A DNA stretch of 64,000 bases from Halobaculum magnesiiphilum (GTDB lineage: Archaea > Halobacteriota > Halobacteria > Halobacteriales > Haloferacaceae): assembly GCF_019823105.1 (NCBI RefSeq), contig NZ_CP081958.1, forward strand, positions 496,001-560,000, read 5' to 3'. Positions within the stretch are counted from its first letter, which is position 1. Every line of letters starts with the position of its first letter. Made by a program: the position numbers and the translations under genes. The notes beneath the pieces were generated by a model. The model saw nothing but the letters and a program-made list of their open reading frames with translations, did not search any database and was not told the DNA's origin. Positions 41,379 through 49,697 of the stretch are shown in pieces.

Positions 41379-43385
41379 ATGAACGATACAGCACGCAGAC
41401 ATCTCAGACAGACGGTCGCGACGCTCGTCGCGCTCTCGATCGTCCTCTCGGTCCTCGGACCGGTGGGGACGGTTGCGGCGGATCCGAGCGTCTCGATCGA
41501 TCAGACTGCCGGCAGCGACACGGTCGAACCGGGAGAGACGGTGACGATCACGACGACGCTGACAGCGGAGGACGTTAACGGTCCGCTCGTCGAACTGGAC
41601 TTCCCGGACGGCTGGGAAGGCACGGTTACCGACTCGGACGGCGGAGCGGTGAACCCGCAGGACGACAACGGTAACGTCCTCTCGTCGAACTCCCCGTCGA
41701 TCGTCTGGCTCAGCTCGGGGACCTACGAGGTCACGACCGAGCTCCAGGTGCCGGAGGACGCGACTCCCGGCGAGTACACGATCTCGACCACGGGGTCGGG
41801 AGTCGACCCGACCGACGATGACTCGCTCGCCAACGAGGACGACGAGATAGACTCGACGGAGACGACCATCACGGTCCAGGACCCCGACCAGAACGAGGAC
41901 CCCACGGCGGCGTTCACCGCGAGTCCGTCCTCGCCCGACGCGGGTGAGGGGGTCTCCTTCGACGCTTCCGGCTCCAGTGACGCCGACGGTTCGATCGCGA
42001 GCTACGAGTGGGACTTCGGTGACGGGTCGACCGCCACCGGTGTCTCGCCGTCGCACACCTTCGACGACGCCGGCGAGTACGACGTGACGCTCACGGTCAC
42101 GGACGACGACGGCGCCACGGCGACGACCACGGAGACCGTCTCCGTGAGCGAGCCCGAGCCCGCGAACGAACCGCCGACGGCCGACGCGGGCGCCGACCAG
42201 ACCGTCGATGAGGGCGACGCCGTGACGCTCGACGCGTCCGACTCCAGTGACGCCGACGGCTCGATCGCGAGCTACTCGTGGACGCAGACCGACGGCCAAA
42301 GCGTCGACCTGTCGGACGCCGACGCGGCGCAGCCGACGTTCGACGCCCCCGCGGTCGACTCCGACCAGCAGCTCACGTTCGAGGTCGACGTCACCGACGA
42401 CGACGGCGACACGGCGAGCGACACGGTCGTCGTGACCGTCGAGGCCGCCGACGAACCGCCGGAGAACCAGGACCCGACGGCCGACTTCTCCGGCCCCTCG
42501 AACGCCGAGACCGGCGAGTCGGTGAGCTTCGACGCGTCCGCCTCGTCCGACACCGACGGTTCGATCGCGAGCTACGAGTGGGACTTCGGCGACGGGTCGA
42601 CCGCGACCGGCGTCTCGCCGTCACACACGTTCGACGACGCCGGCGAGTACGACGTGACGCTCACCGTCACGGACGACGACGGCGCCACGGCGACGACCAC
42701 GGAGACAGTCACCGTGACCGCGGCGTCCGACGAGCCCGACAACGAGACGCCCGCGTCGACGACGATGAGCCTCTCGCCCGAGAGCGAGCTCGTCGCCGTC
42801 GGCGACACCGCCGAGTACGATATCGTCGTCGACGACGTCGAGAACGGGGTCGGCGCGTACGTGCTGACCGTCACCGTCGACGACCCGAGCGTGGCCTCGA
42901 TCACGGACGTCGAGCTCGCGGACGTCTCCGACGAGGACCTCACCGACGTGCAGATCGCCGAGGACGGCTCCTCGGTGACCGTCGAGGCGGTCCTGGTCGA
43001 CACCGACGACACCGGAGCCGTGACCGTCGGAACGGTCACGGTGGAGTCCGCCGGGGAGGGGACAACGGGGGTCTCGCTCGACGTCTCCGAGCTCGGCGAC
43101 GAGTCCGGCGACCCGTACGAGGTGACGGACACGTCCGGCGCCTCGCTCGAGGCGTCCACCCTCGTCGTCGGCGAGTCCGACAGCCCGGCGCAGGACCCGG
43201 ACGGCGACGGCGACTTCGAGGACATCAACGGTGACGGCACCGTGGACATCCTCGACGTCCAGACGCTGTTCGCAGACCGAGACGGCGAGGCCGTGCAGAA
43301 CGCGCCCGACGCGTTCGACTTCAACGGGGACGGCGAGTTCACGCTGCTCGACATTCAGGCGCTGTTCGCCGAGGAGACGGGGTGA
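41379..43385 (+). CDS. Secreted PKD, cohesin-like and dockerin-like protein
   Basis: A 668-residue exported protein with a Sec signal (about 1-33). An Ig-like N-terminal domain (34-170) is followed by three PKD domains (173-262, 263-358, 364-448), a cohesin-like beta-sandwich (459-600; GDTAEYDIVVDDVENGVGAY) and a C-terminal dockerin-like pair of EF-hand repeats (606-668; DINGDGTVDILDVQTLF and DFNGDGEFTLLDIQALF) with Asp/Asn positions for calcium. PKD1 and PKD3 are nearly identical even at the DNA level. Having both a cohesin-like and a dockerin-like module in one chain is scaffoldin-like. The next gene encodes a membrane-anchored paralogue of the same cohesin-like domain nine bases later. Confidence 0.88.
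   Translation: MNDTARRHLRQTVATLVALSIVLSVLGPVGTVAADPSVSIDQTAGSDTVEPGETVTITTTLTAEDVNGPLVELDFPDGWEGTVTDSDGGAVNPQDDNGNVLSSNSPSIVWLSSGTYEVTTELQVPEDATPGEYTISTTGSGVDPTDDDSLANEDDEIDSTETTITVQDPDQNEDPTAAFTASPSSPDAGEGVSFDASGSSDADGSIASYEWDFGDGSTATGVSPSHTFDDAGEYDVTLTVTDDDGATATTTETVSVSEPEPANEPPTADAGADQTVDEGDAVTLDASDSSDADGSIASYSWTQTDGQSVDLSDADAAQPTFDAPAVDSDQQLTFEVDVTDDDGDTASDTVVVTVEAADEPPENQDPTADFSGPSNAETGESVSFDASASSDTDGSIASYEWDFGDGSTATGVSPSHTFDDAGEYDVTLTVTDDDGATATTTETVTVTAASDEPDNETPASTTMSLSPESELVAVGDTAEYDIVVDDVENGVGAYVLTVTVDDPSVASITDVELADVSDEDLTDVQIAEDGSSVTVEAVLVDTDDTGAVTVGTVTVESAGEGTTGVSLDVSELGDESGDPYEVTDTSGASLEASTLVVGESDSPAQDPDGDGDFEDINGDGTVDILDVQTLFADRDGEAVQNAPDAFDFNGDGEFTLLDIQALFAEETG
41985..42136 (+). 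repeat. PKD-domain direct repeat, copy A
   Basis: About 152 bases encoding the core of PKD1 (SIASYEWDFGDGS through TATTTET). Copy B is at 42555-42706, 570 bases downstream. I count about seven differences, all at third codon positions and silent. Confidence 0.8.
42555..42706 (+). repeat. PKD-domain direct repeat, copy B
   Basis: Second copy of the PKD core (PKD3), matching 41985-42136 except for about seven silent third-position changes. Confidence 0.8.
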
Positions 43386-43394
43386 ACTGAACGG

Positions 43395-44408
43395 ATGTGG
43401 ATGCCAGGGATCGACGCTCCGACGTCGTCCGTGACGGCGGCCCTGCTGGGGCTGCTGCTGGTGACCGCGGCGGCGGCTCCGGCCGTCGCGGCGACGGACA
43501 CGACCGTGCGGCTCGTCGGGGCCGGGGGGACGACGGCCGTCGGCGAGACCACGACGGTCGCCGTCGTCGTCGCGGACGCCGAGGACGGGGTCGGCGCGTA
43601 CGACCTGACCGTCGCCGTCGAGGACCCGGACGTGGCGACCGTGGTCGACGTGGAGCTCGGCGGCGACCCCGGACTCCGTGACGTCGAGGTCGCCTCGGAC
43701 GGGTCGAGCGTATCAGTCCGCACGGCGCTGATGGAGACGGACGACGAGGGCGAGGTGACGGTCGCGACGGTCACCGTCGCCGGCGAGTCCCCCGGCTCGA
43801 CCGACCTCGACCTCTCCGTCGAGACCCTCGGCGACGAGGAGGGGCAGGCGTACACGGTGACCGACGAGGACGACTCCTCGATCGAGGTCGCCGACGACGC
43901 CGGCTCGGACGGCGAGTCGGACGACACGGACGACGGAACCGGCGACAGTTCGACCGGCGACACGGACGACAGTTCGGGTGACACCGACGACGGGACTGAC
44001 GGTACCCCCGACGACGGGTTCGACGGTACCCCCGAGGACGATTCCGGTTCGAACGCCGGCTCCGGTTCGGACGACACCGGGTCGGACGACACTGGGTCGG
44101 ATTCCGGTTCGGACGACGCCGGATCGGACTCCGACTCGGGATCCACGACGACTTCCGTCGCGGACGACGGGGCGGAACCCACCCCGTCGCCCGAGGCCAC
44201 GGCGACCCCGGCTGCTGAGACTGCCACGGAGGCGACCGACTCGTCGACGGAAGCCGCGTCCGACGCGGACGAGGACGACGAGCTCCTGGCCGTCGGGGTC
44301 GGGACCGACGGCTCGAACGCGCCGCTGCAACCCACGACGGTGGTCGTTCCGCTGGTGGCCGGGCTAGCCCTGGTCGGCGGCGCCGCCTACCTGTACCGGC
44401 TGCGCTGA
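43395..44408 (+). CDS. Membrane-anchored cohesin-like surface protein
   Basis: A 337-residue exported protein. A signal peptide (about 1-33) precedes one cohesin-like domain (about 34-170; GETTTVAVVVADAEDGVGAY, then VTVATVTVAGE), which is clearly paralogous to the cohesin-like domain of the preceding gene. A long Ser/Asp/Gly/Thr linker (about 170-300) with GSDDTGSDSGSD-type repeats, a likely wall-spanning and glycosylated spacer, leads to a C-terminal transmembrane helix (VVVPLVAGLALVGGAAYLY) ending RLR. The layout is that of an anchoring cohesin. It lies nine bases after the PKD protein gene, so the two are co-transcribed. Confidence 0.85.
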   Translation: MWMPGIDAPTSSVTAALLGLLLVTAAAAPAVAATDTTVRLVGAGGTTAVGETTTVAVVVADAEDGVGAYDLTVAVEDPDVATVVDVELGGDPGLRDVEVASDGSSVSVRTALMETDDEGEVTVATVTVAGESPGSTDLDLSVETLGDEEGQAYTVTDEDDSSIEVADDAGSDGESDDTDDGTGDSSTGDTDDSSGDTDDGTDGTPDDGFDGTPEDDSGSNAGSGSDDTGSDDTGSDSGSDDAGSDSDSGSTTTSVADDGAEPTPSPEATATPAAETATEATDSSTEAASDADEDDELLAVGVGTDGSNAPLQPTTVVVPLVAGLALVGGAAYLYRLR

Positions 44409-44491
44409 CCGGGCGGTTCCGGCCCTCGTTTTCCCCGTTCTTCCATCCTCGATCGCCCGAGCGACGCTCGTGGTCAGCGAACGGTGCCGGC

Positions 44492-45097
44492 TCACCGATC
44501 GAGCGCCGCGCGGAGCCGTCCGACCTCCTCGCGGACGGCCCGCCACGAGTCGATCGAACCCGGGATCGACTCCGTCTCGCCTTTCCGCCCGGATCGCGTG
44601 TGCTCGTCGACGAGCGACCGCACCGCCTGCGGGTCGTCGACGCGGCGGAAGGCGAGGTCGCCGCCGGCCGTCTCCAGCTTCACCGTCCCGTAGCCGAACA
44701 GCGATCCGGTGACGGACTGCTCGTACGCGGTGTTCTCGGCCATCGAGAGCCGCGCACGGGCGACGCGCCGGCCGACGATCCCGGTCTTCACCGACGCCGC
44801 GCGGTCGGTGAGGACGTACCGGGTGTTCACGAGCGACAGCACCGCGACCCCGGGGATCGCGAGGCCGACGAGGACGGCGAGCGCCGCGATCGCGAGCCCG
44901 AAGCGGCTCGTCGCCGCCGGCCCGACGGCGACCGCCATTCCGCCACCGGCGACGAGCAGCCCGACGAGGCCGGCCGGAGCCGCAGCCGAGAGCCGCGGCC
45001 GCCCGGTCCAGCGCACGACCTCGTCGTCGTCGACGGTGACCGACGCCGGAACGGCCCAGTCGGTGACGACACCGTCTGGTTCCGCGTCGGCGGTCAT
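44492..45097 (-). CDS. PH-domain (bPH2/YdbS-like) membrane protein
   Basis: A 201-residue protein with two adjacent transmembrane helices (about 40-90; GLVGLLVAGGGMAVAVG and LAIAALAVLVGLAIPGVAVL) followed by a bacterial-PH domain with the family pattern NTRYVLTDRAASVKTGIVGRRVARARL and FGYGTVKLETAGGD. The YdbS/YdbT families are often found as pairs and may act in stress or membrane homeostasis; no specific role is shown here. Its start overlaps the stop of the upstream PH-domain gene by 4 bases. Confidence 0.82.
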   Translation of the reverse strand: MTADAEPDGVVTDWAVPASVTVDDDEVVRWTGRPRLSAAAPAGLVGLLVAGGGMAVAVGPAATSRFGLAIAALAVLVGLAIPGVAVLSLVNTRYVLTDRAASVKTGIVGRRVARARLSMAENTAYEQSVTGSLFGYGTVKLETAGGDLAFRRVDDPQAVRSLVDEHTRSGRKGETESIPGSIDSWRAVREEVGRLRAALDR

Positions 45098-45765
45098 CGG
45101 TCGTCGTCGCCGGCTGTCGACGACGCGTCGGCGTCGGGGCCCTCGCCATCGCCGCCGACAGGGCCGTCCTCGCCGTCGCGGTTGTCGGCGTCGACGTCGT
45201 CCCCGGCGGCGTCAGCGGCGGCGCCGTCGTCCTCGACGGCCGCGCGGATCGCGCGCAGTTCGCCGAGGATGTCGTCGAGCACGTCGGCTTTCGTCTCCCC
45301 GTCGCCGGCGTCGCCGCGGCGGTCGCGGGCGCGGATGCGCTCGTTCACCAGCTCCTGGATCCGCTTGGGCTCGGCGACGCTGTCGAAGCTGAGCTCGACG
45401 CCCGAGCCGCCGGCCGTGGAGATGTCGACGCTTCCGTAGCCGAACTGCGTGCCGAAGAAGTCCTGCGAGTAGGAGGTGTCCTGCACCTTCTCGAAGCCGA
45501 CCCGCTTCACGTCCCGGGAGACGACGCCGCGCTTCTTGTACAGCGCCTCGGTGGTGATCACGTACTCCGTGTTCTCCCGCGAGAGGTACGCCGAGACGAC
45601 GATCGGAATGCCGACGAGCACCAGCGACAGGGGCACGCCGACGACGAGCGCGGGGACGAGGCTCATCGAGTGCGGCTTGCCCGTCCAGACGACCTCCTCC
45701 TCGGGGTCGAGCGAGAGCCAGTCGAAGCCGTCAGGAAGCGTGTCCTCGGTGGAGGGAGATTCCAT
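45094..45765 (-). CDS. PH-domain (bPH2/YdbS-like) membrane protein
   Basis: A 223-residue paralogue of the next gene. DPEEEVVWTGKPHSMSLVPALVVGVPLSLVLVGIPIVVSAYL gives one or two membrane segments, and NTEYVITTEALYKKRGVVSRDVKRVGFEKVQDTSYSQDF...FGYGSVDISTAGGSG is the bPH2 core. The C-terminal 80 residues are helical then Asp/Ala-rich, with LDDILGELRAIRAAVEDD, a probable coiled-coil. The pair is transcribed together with a 4-base overlap and probably forms a heteromeric membrane complex; partners and function are unknown. Confidence 0.85.
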   Translation of the reverse strand: MESPSTEDTLPDGFDWLSLDPEEEVVWTGKPHSMSLVPALVVGVPLSLVLVGIPIVVSAYLSRENTEYVITTEALYKKRGVVSRDVKRVGFEKVQDTSYSQDFFGTQFGYGSVDISTAGGSGVELSFDSVAEPKRIQELVNERIRARDRRGDAGDGETKADVLDDILGELRAIRAAVEDDGAAADAAGDDVDADNRDGEDGPVGGDGEGPDADASSTAGDDDR

Positions 45766-45818
45766 GACCGTTGCTCCCGCGTCGGAGGTGATAAAATTCC
45801 GCGCCGACGCGCCGCGCG

Positions 45819-46511
45819 TCAGTCCGCCCGGTGGGACAGGAGGATCCGGCGGTAGTACGGCTCCATCACGCGGATCGCCTCCTCCCAGTGATCAGTGGTG
45901 TGGCGGTCGTGAAGTTCGACCCCGAGGAGATACCGAACCGGCGCGGCGCCGAACCCCTCGCGGCCGTCGCTCGGCTTGGTCGGGTACTCTTCGTCGCCGA
46001 CCGCGGCGCGGTATTCGAGCAACTGCGCGCGCAACATCGGCGTCCAGTAGTCGCCGTTCGCCTTGTGGTTGCGCCACGCCCGGGTCGTCGCGGTCGCGTA
46101 CTCGCGGTCGATGTCGGCGACGGCGGCACGCTCGGCCAACGCATCGTAGACGCGCCCCCAGTCGCCGCCGCGGATCGACTCGGGGTCGATCCGGTCGCCG
46201 TCCATGTGGTCGGTCTCCAACTCGTCTTTGGCCCACAGCGCGTCGACGTACGCGCGGGCCGCGCGCCGCGCGGTGTCGTCGTCGACGTGGGCGAACTGCC
46301 GGCGATCGACCTCGCCGAACGACTCGACGGCCGCGTCCCGTTCGCCCCGGTCGTGATACCGGAAACCTGCACACAGCTCGCGTGCCATGTGACGGGCGAC
46401 GTGCTCGACGCGGTCGGCGTCTTCGTCGGCATCGTTCCGATCCGGGTTCTTCAGCGTCCGATCCGCCTCGCGATGTGCCTCGTGTCCGCGCGTGGGTTCG
46501 TTTCTCGTCAT
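45819..46511 (-). CDS. Conserved haloarchaeal protein of unknown function
   Basis: A 230-residue hydrophilic helical protein that I do not recognise. After a 30-residue charged leader come VEHVARHMARELCAGFRYHDRGERDAAVESF, a TPR- or DUF309-like helical pattern, and WRNHKANGDYWTPMLRAQLLEYRAAVG; the C-terminus has LLGVELHDRHTTDHWEEAIRVMEPYY. There are no catalytic motifs or membrane segments. Start choice at ATG 46511 is uncertain because the leader is low-complexity and an internal Met exists at about residue 42. Confidence 0.65.
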   Translation of the reverse strand: MTRNEPTRGHEAHREADRTLKNPDRNDADEDADRVEHVARHMARELCAGFRYHDRGERDAAVESFGEVDRRQFAHVDDDTARRAARAYVDALWAKDELETDHMDGDRIDPESIRGGDWGRVYDALAERAAVADIDREYATATTRAWRNHKANGDYWTPMLRAQLLEYRAAVGDEEYPTKPSDGREGFGAAPVRYLLGVELHDRHTTDHWEEAIRVMEPYYRRILLSHRAD

Positions 46512-46634
46512 GTGCGGCGGCGGATCCCCTCCACCGGTGACACTACCAGTTTTCGATCAGACAGCGACAAAATCCTACTCCGGGCGATCGGAGAACATCG
46601 GATCGAACCGCGGCCGGTCCGACCGTCCGACGAC

Positions 46635-47108
46635 CTACTCGGCGTGCTCGCGCTTCAGCGACAGCACGGTCCGCTCGAACGTGCACACGAGCGTCTCGCC
46701 GTCGTCTGCGTCCGGATCAAGCTTGTACGCGTCGACGCGCATCGTCACGACGCCGCGCTCGCCGTCGCTGGTCTCGCGCTTGTCGAGCACCGTCGACTCC
46801 GCGCGGACCGTGTCGCCGTGAAACACCGGGTTCGGGTGCTCCACGTCGTCGTACGAGAGGTTCGCGACGATGGTGCCGTCGGTGGTGTCAGGGATGGAGA
46901 GTCCGGTCGCCAGCGCCATCGTGTAGATGCCGTTGACCAGGCGCTCGCCGAACTGCGTCTCGGCCGCGAACTCGGCATCGAGGTGGAGCGGCTGCTGGTT
47001 CATCGTCATGTCGCAGAAGACCTGGTTGTCCCGCTCGGAGACGGTGCGGCGCTTCTCGTGGACGATCGTCTCGCCGACCTCGAACTCCTCGTAATACTTG
47101 CCGGCCAT
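46635..47108 (-). CDS. MaoC-family acyl-CoA hydratase
   Basis: A 157-residue single hotdog protein. KYYEEFEVGETIVHEKRRTVSERDNQVFCDMTMNQQPLHLDAEFAAET holds the hydratase-2 motif with Asp and His, and NGIYTMALATGLSI is the central helix. It stands divergently next to a CitE-type CoA-ester lyase, the arrangement seen for mesaconyl/itaconyl-type hydratases paired with malyl/citramalyl-CoA lyases, so the substrate is probably a C5 dicarboxyl-CoA. At 157 residues it is much shorter than the roughly 350-residue mesaconyl-CoA hydratase of the methylaspartate cycle, so I do not name it. ATG 47108 starts MAGKYYEEF. Confidence 0.85.
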   Translation of the reverse strand: MAGKYYEEFEVGETIVHEKRRTVSERDNQVFCDMTMNQQPLHLDAEFAAETQFGERLVNGIYTMALATGLSIPDTTDGTIVANLSYDDVEHPNPVFHGDTVRAESTVLDKRETSDGERGVVTMRVDAYKLDPDADDGETLVCTFERTVLSLKREHAE

Positions 47109-47241
47109 GCGTGGACCGACGGCCGGCCGGGTGAAAACCGTGCGGGAACCGTCGCCGTCGTGTCCGGTACCCGCCGCTGCCTCCGCGGTCGCCGCGACCC
47201 AGTCGGCGGGATTGATACGCCGGTCCGACGAACCTCGACCC

Positions 47242-48126
47242 ATGCCACGACGCAGCGTCATGTTCTCGCCGGGCGACCGCCCCGAGCTGATGCGGAAGGC
47301 GCCCGCGACGGGGGCGGACACGATCGTCTTCGACCTGGAGGACGCGGTCGCGCCGGGCCGCAAGGCGGAGGCGCGGGCGGCCGTCCGCGACGTGCTCTCC
47401 GACCCCGACTTCGACCCGGACGCCGAGGTGTGCGTCCGCGTCACCGGCACCGAGACGTACCGCGATCTGGAGGTCCTCACGGACGACGGTGACGCCGCCT
47501 TCGACGCGGTGATGCTCCCGAAAGCGGAGTCGGGAGACGCGGTCGAGCATCTCGGCGACCAACTCCGCGAGCACGGCCGTCGGGTTCCCGTGATCGCGCT
47601 GATCGAGACCGCCCGCGGCGTCCTCCGCGCCGAGGCGATCGCGGACGCGAAGCCGACCGACGCGGTCGCCTTCGGCGCCGAGGACCTCTCGGCGGACCTG
47701 GGCGCGACGCGGACCGACGAGGGCACGGAGGTGCTGTACGCCCGCGAGAAGACAGTCACGGCCGCTGCGGCCGCCGGCGTCGACGCGATCGACACCGTCT
47801 ACACCGACTTCGGCGACGAGGCGGGACTCGCCGAGGAGACTCGCTTCGCGGCGACGCTCGGCTACGACGGCAAGATGGCGATCCACCCCTCGCAGGTGCC
47901 GGTTATCAACGACGCGTTCACCCCCGACGACGAGGAGATCGCGTGGGCCCGGCGCGTGCTCGCCGCCCGCGAGGAGGCGGCCGCCGACGATCGCGGCGTC
48001 TTCGAGGTCGACGGCGAGATGATCGACGCGCCGCTCGTCGCGCAGGCCGAGCGGGTCCGCGAGTACGCGAGGCTGGCGGACGAGTGGGAGACTGAGGAGG
48101 AGGAGGAGGGAGAGGAGAGACAGTAA
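47242..48126 (+). CDS. HpcH/HpaI (CitE-like) CoA-ester lyase
   Basis: A 294-residue TIM-barrel lyase. RRSVMFSPGDRPELMRKAPATGADTIVFDLEDAVAP is the classic N-terminus, with VPVIALIETARGVLRAEAIA (Glu metal ligand), VAFGAEDLSADLGA (Asp ligand) and YDGKMAIHPSQVPVIN completing the family set. Relatives split malyl-CoA, beta-methylmalyl-CoA or citramalyl-CoA into glyoxylate or pyruvate plus an acyl-CoA. The divergent MaoC hydratase would supply the hydroxyacyl-CoA substrate. In haloarchaea such lyases serve the methylaspartate cycle; whether this one does needs the rest of the genome. The tail is Glu-rich. Confidence 0.9.
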   Translation: MPRRSVMFSPGDRPELMRKAPATGADTIVFDLEDAVAPGRKAEARAAVRDVLSDPDFDPDAEVCVRVTGTETYRDLEVLTDDGDAAFDAVMLPKAESGDAVEHLGDQLREHGRRVPVIALIETARGVLRAEAIADAKPTDAVAFGAEDLSADLGATRTDEGTEVLYAREKTVTAAAAAGVDAIDTVYTDFGDEAGLAEETRFAATLGYDGKMAIHPSQVPVINDAFTPDDEEIAWARRVLAAREEAAADDRGVFEVDGEMIDAPLVAQAERVREYARLADEWETEEEEEGEERQ

Positions 48127-48169
48127 GGGTCGGCCCTCGATCCGGGTCGCTCGGCGGTTCGCTACCGGG

Positions 48170-49486
48170 TCAGGGCCACAGGCCGCGGACGCTCTTCGCC
48201 TCCGCGATACGGTCGAGCGCCACGACGTACGCTGCGTCGCGCCAGGTGACGTCCCTGTCCTCGACCTCGTCCCTGACGGCGTCCCACGCCGAGAGCATCT
48301 CCGACTCCAGTTCCTCCTGGACCTGTTCGAGCGTCCACGTGCGGCGATTGATGTCCTGGAGCCACTCGAAGTAGCTGACGGTGACGCCGCCGGCGTTCGC
48401 GAGGATGTCGGGGATGACGTGGACCCCGCGCTCGGCGAGGATCTCGTCGGCCGGGAACGTCGTCGGGCCGTTGGCGCCCTCGACGACGATGTCGGCGCGG
48501 ATCTCGTTCGCGTTGTCGACGGTGATCACGTTGCCGACGGCCGCCGGGATCAGCACGTCGACGTCGAGTTCGAGGATGTCGTTCCCCTCGTCGAGCAGGT
48601 CGGCGCCGTCGGCGTCGGCGCCGTACTCGGTGACGGCGTTCGGCTGCTCGGCGAAGCTCGGGATCGCGTGCGTATCGAGCCCCGACGGGTCGTGAACGGC
48701 GCCGCCGGAGTCGGAAACAGCGACCACGTCCGCCCCCCAGTCGTCGAGCAGGCGGGCGGCGTTGGCGCCCACCGAGCCGTACCCCTGCACGGCGACGGTG
48801 AGGCCGTCGAGGTCGAAGTCGTAGTACCGGGCCGCCTCGCGCGTGATGATCGCGACCGAGCGACCGGGCGCCTCCTCGCGTCCCTCCGAGCCGCCGACGA
48901 CGGGCGGCTTGCCCGTGACGACGCCGGGGATGGTCTCGCCCTCCTGCATCGAGTACGCGTCCATGAACCACGCCATCGTCTGGGCGTCGGTGCCCATGTC
49001 GGGCGCCGGGATGTCCTTCTTGGGCCCGACGAACTTGCGCAGTTCCTCGGCGAACCGGCGGGTGAGCCGCTCCTTCTCGTCGGTCGACAGCTCCTTCGGG
49101 TTGACGACGACCCCGCCCTTGCCACCGCCGAACGGGAGGTCCATCACGGCGCACTTCCAGGTCATCCACATCGAGAGGCCGACGCACTCCTCCTCGCTCA
49201 CCTCCGGGTGGAAGCGCAGGCCGCCCTTGTACGGGCCGCGCACGTCGTCGTGCTGTGCGCGGTAGCCGGTGAACACCTCGACGGAGCCGTCGTCGCGCTC
49301 CAGCGGCACCGCGACGCGGTGGACCGTCGTCGGGTGCTTGAGGCGCTCGATGACGCCGGGGTCGACGTCGAGGTGGGCCGCGGCGTGCTCCAACTGCCGG
49401 CGCGCGGTCTCCAGCGCCGATTCGGGCTCGTGCTGTTCGTCGGTGGCGACGCGCTTCTCGCCGGTGCCTGCTGTTCCGGTGGACAT
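48170..49486 (-). CDS. gdhA: Glu/Leu/Phe/Val dehydrogenase (glutamate dehydrogenase)
   Basis: A 438-residue NAD(P)-dependent amino-acid dehydrogenase, probably glutamate dehydrogenase, linking 2-oxoglutarate and ammonia to glutamate. The catalytic lysines lie in [57 protein letters not shown] follows; the dinucleotide loop is [19 protein letters not shown] and the C-half ends [16 protein letters not shown]. It is one of two divergent paralogues separated by about 211 bases that contain AT-rich promoter sequence. The first 30 residues are a polar leader. Confidence 0.94.
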   Translation of the reverse strand: MSTGTAGTGEKRVATDEQHEPESALETARRQLEHAAAHLDVDPGVIERLKHPTTVHRVAVPLERDDGSVEVFTGYRAQHDDVRGPYKGGLRFHPEVSEEECVGLSMWMTWKCAVMDLPFGGGKGGVVVNPKELSTDEKERLTRRFAEELRKFVGPKKDIPAPDMGTDAQTMAWFMDAYSMQEGETIPGVVTGKPPVVGGSEGREEAPGRSVAIITREAARYYDFDLDGLTVAVQGYGSVGANAARLLDDWGADVVAVSDSGGAVHDPSGLDTHAIPSFAEQPNAVTEYGADADGADLLDEGNDILELDVDVLIPAAVGNVITVDNANEIRADIVVEGANGPTTFPADEILAERGVHVIPDILANAGGVTVSYFEWLQDINRRTWTLEQVQEELESEMLSAWDAVRDEVEDRDVTWRDAAYVVALDRIAEAKSVRGLWP

Positions 49487-49697
49487 GATGGGGTGTCGAC
49501 CGCCGCGGACGCGGCGGCGTCGATGTCCGCCGGTCGGAGACAGATGAATATAGTATTGATGGTATGGTTGTTTCTAAGGTATATATATTCAATAATATCC
49601 GAGGCGATCCCGACGGTTCCCGGCGTCCTCGGGCGTCGTAACGCCAGTTGACCGTCCTCCGGTAAACATAACCGCCGACCGACGGAACGGGGGATCA
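49487..49697. promoter_or_regulatory. Shared promoter region between the two gdh genes
   Basis: This 211-base divergent region contains a notably AT-rich stretch (about 49550-49600, with GTATATATATTCAATAATAT). On the minus strand ACTATATTC near 49552-49560 could serve gdhA; on the plus strand TAAACATAAC near 49664-49673 lies about 28 nt before ATG 49698. Confidence 0.5.

Noticed and set aside
44170-44400. PGF-CTERM-type archaeosortase signal at the end of the cohesin-like protein
   Set aside because: The C-terminus has a spacer, a hydrophobic helix and RLR, but the PGF tripeptide is absent, so I call it a simple membrane anchor.
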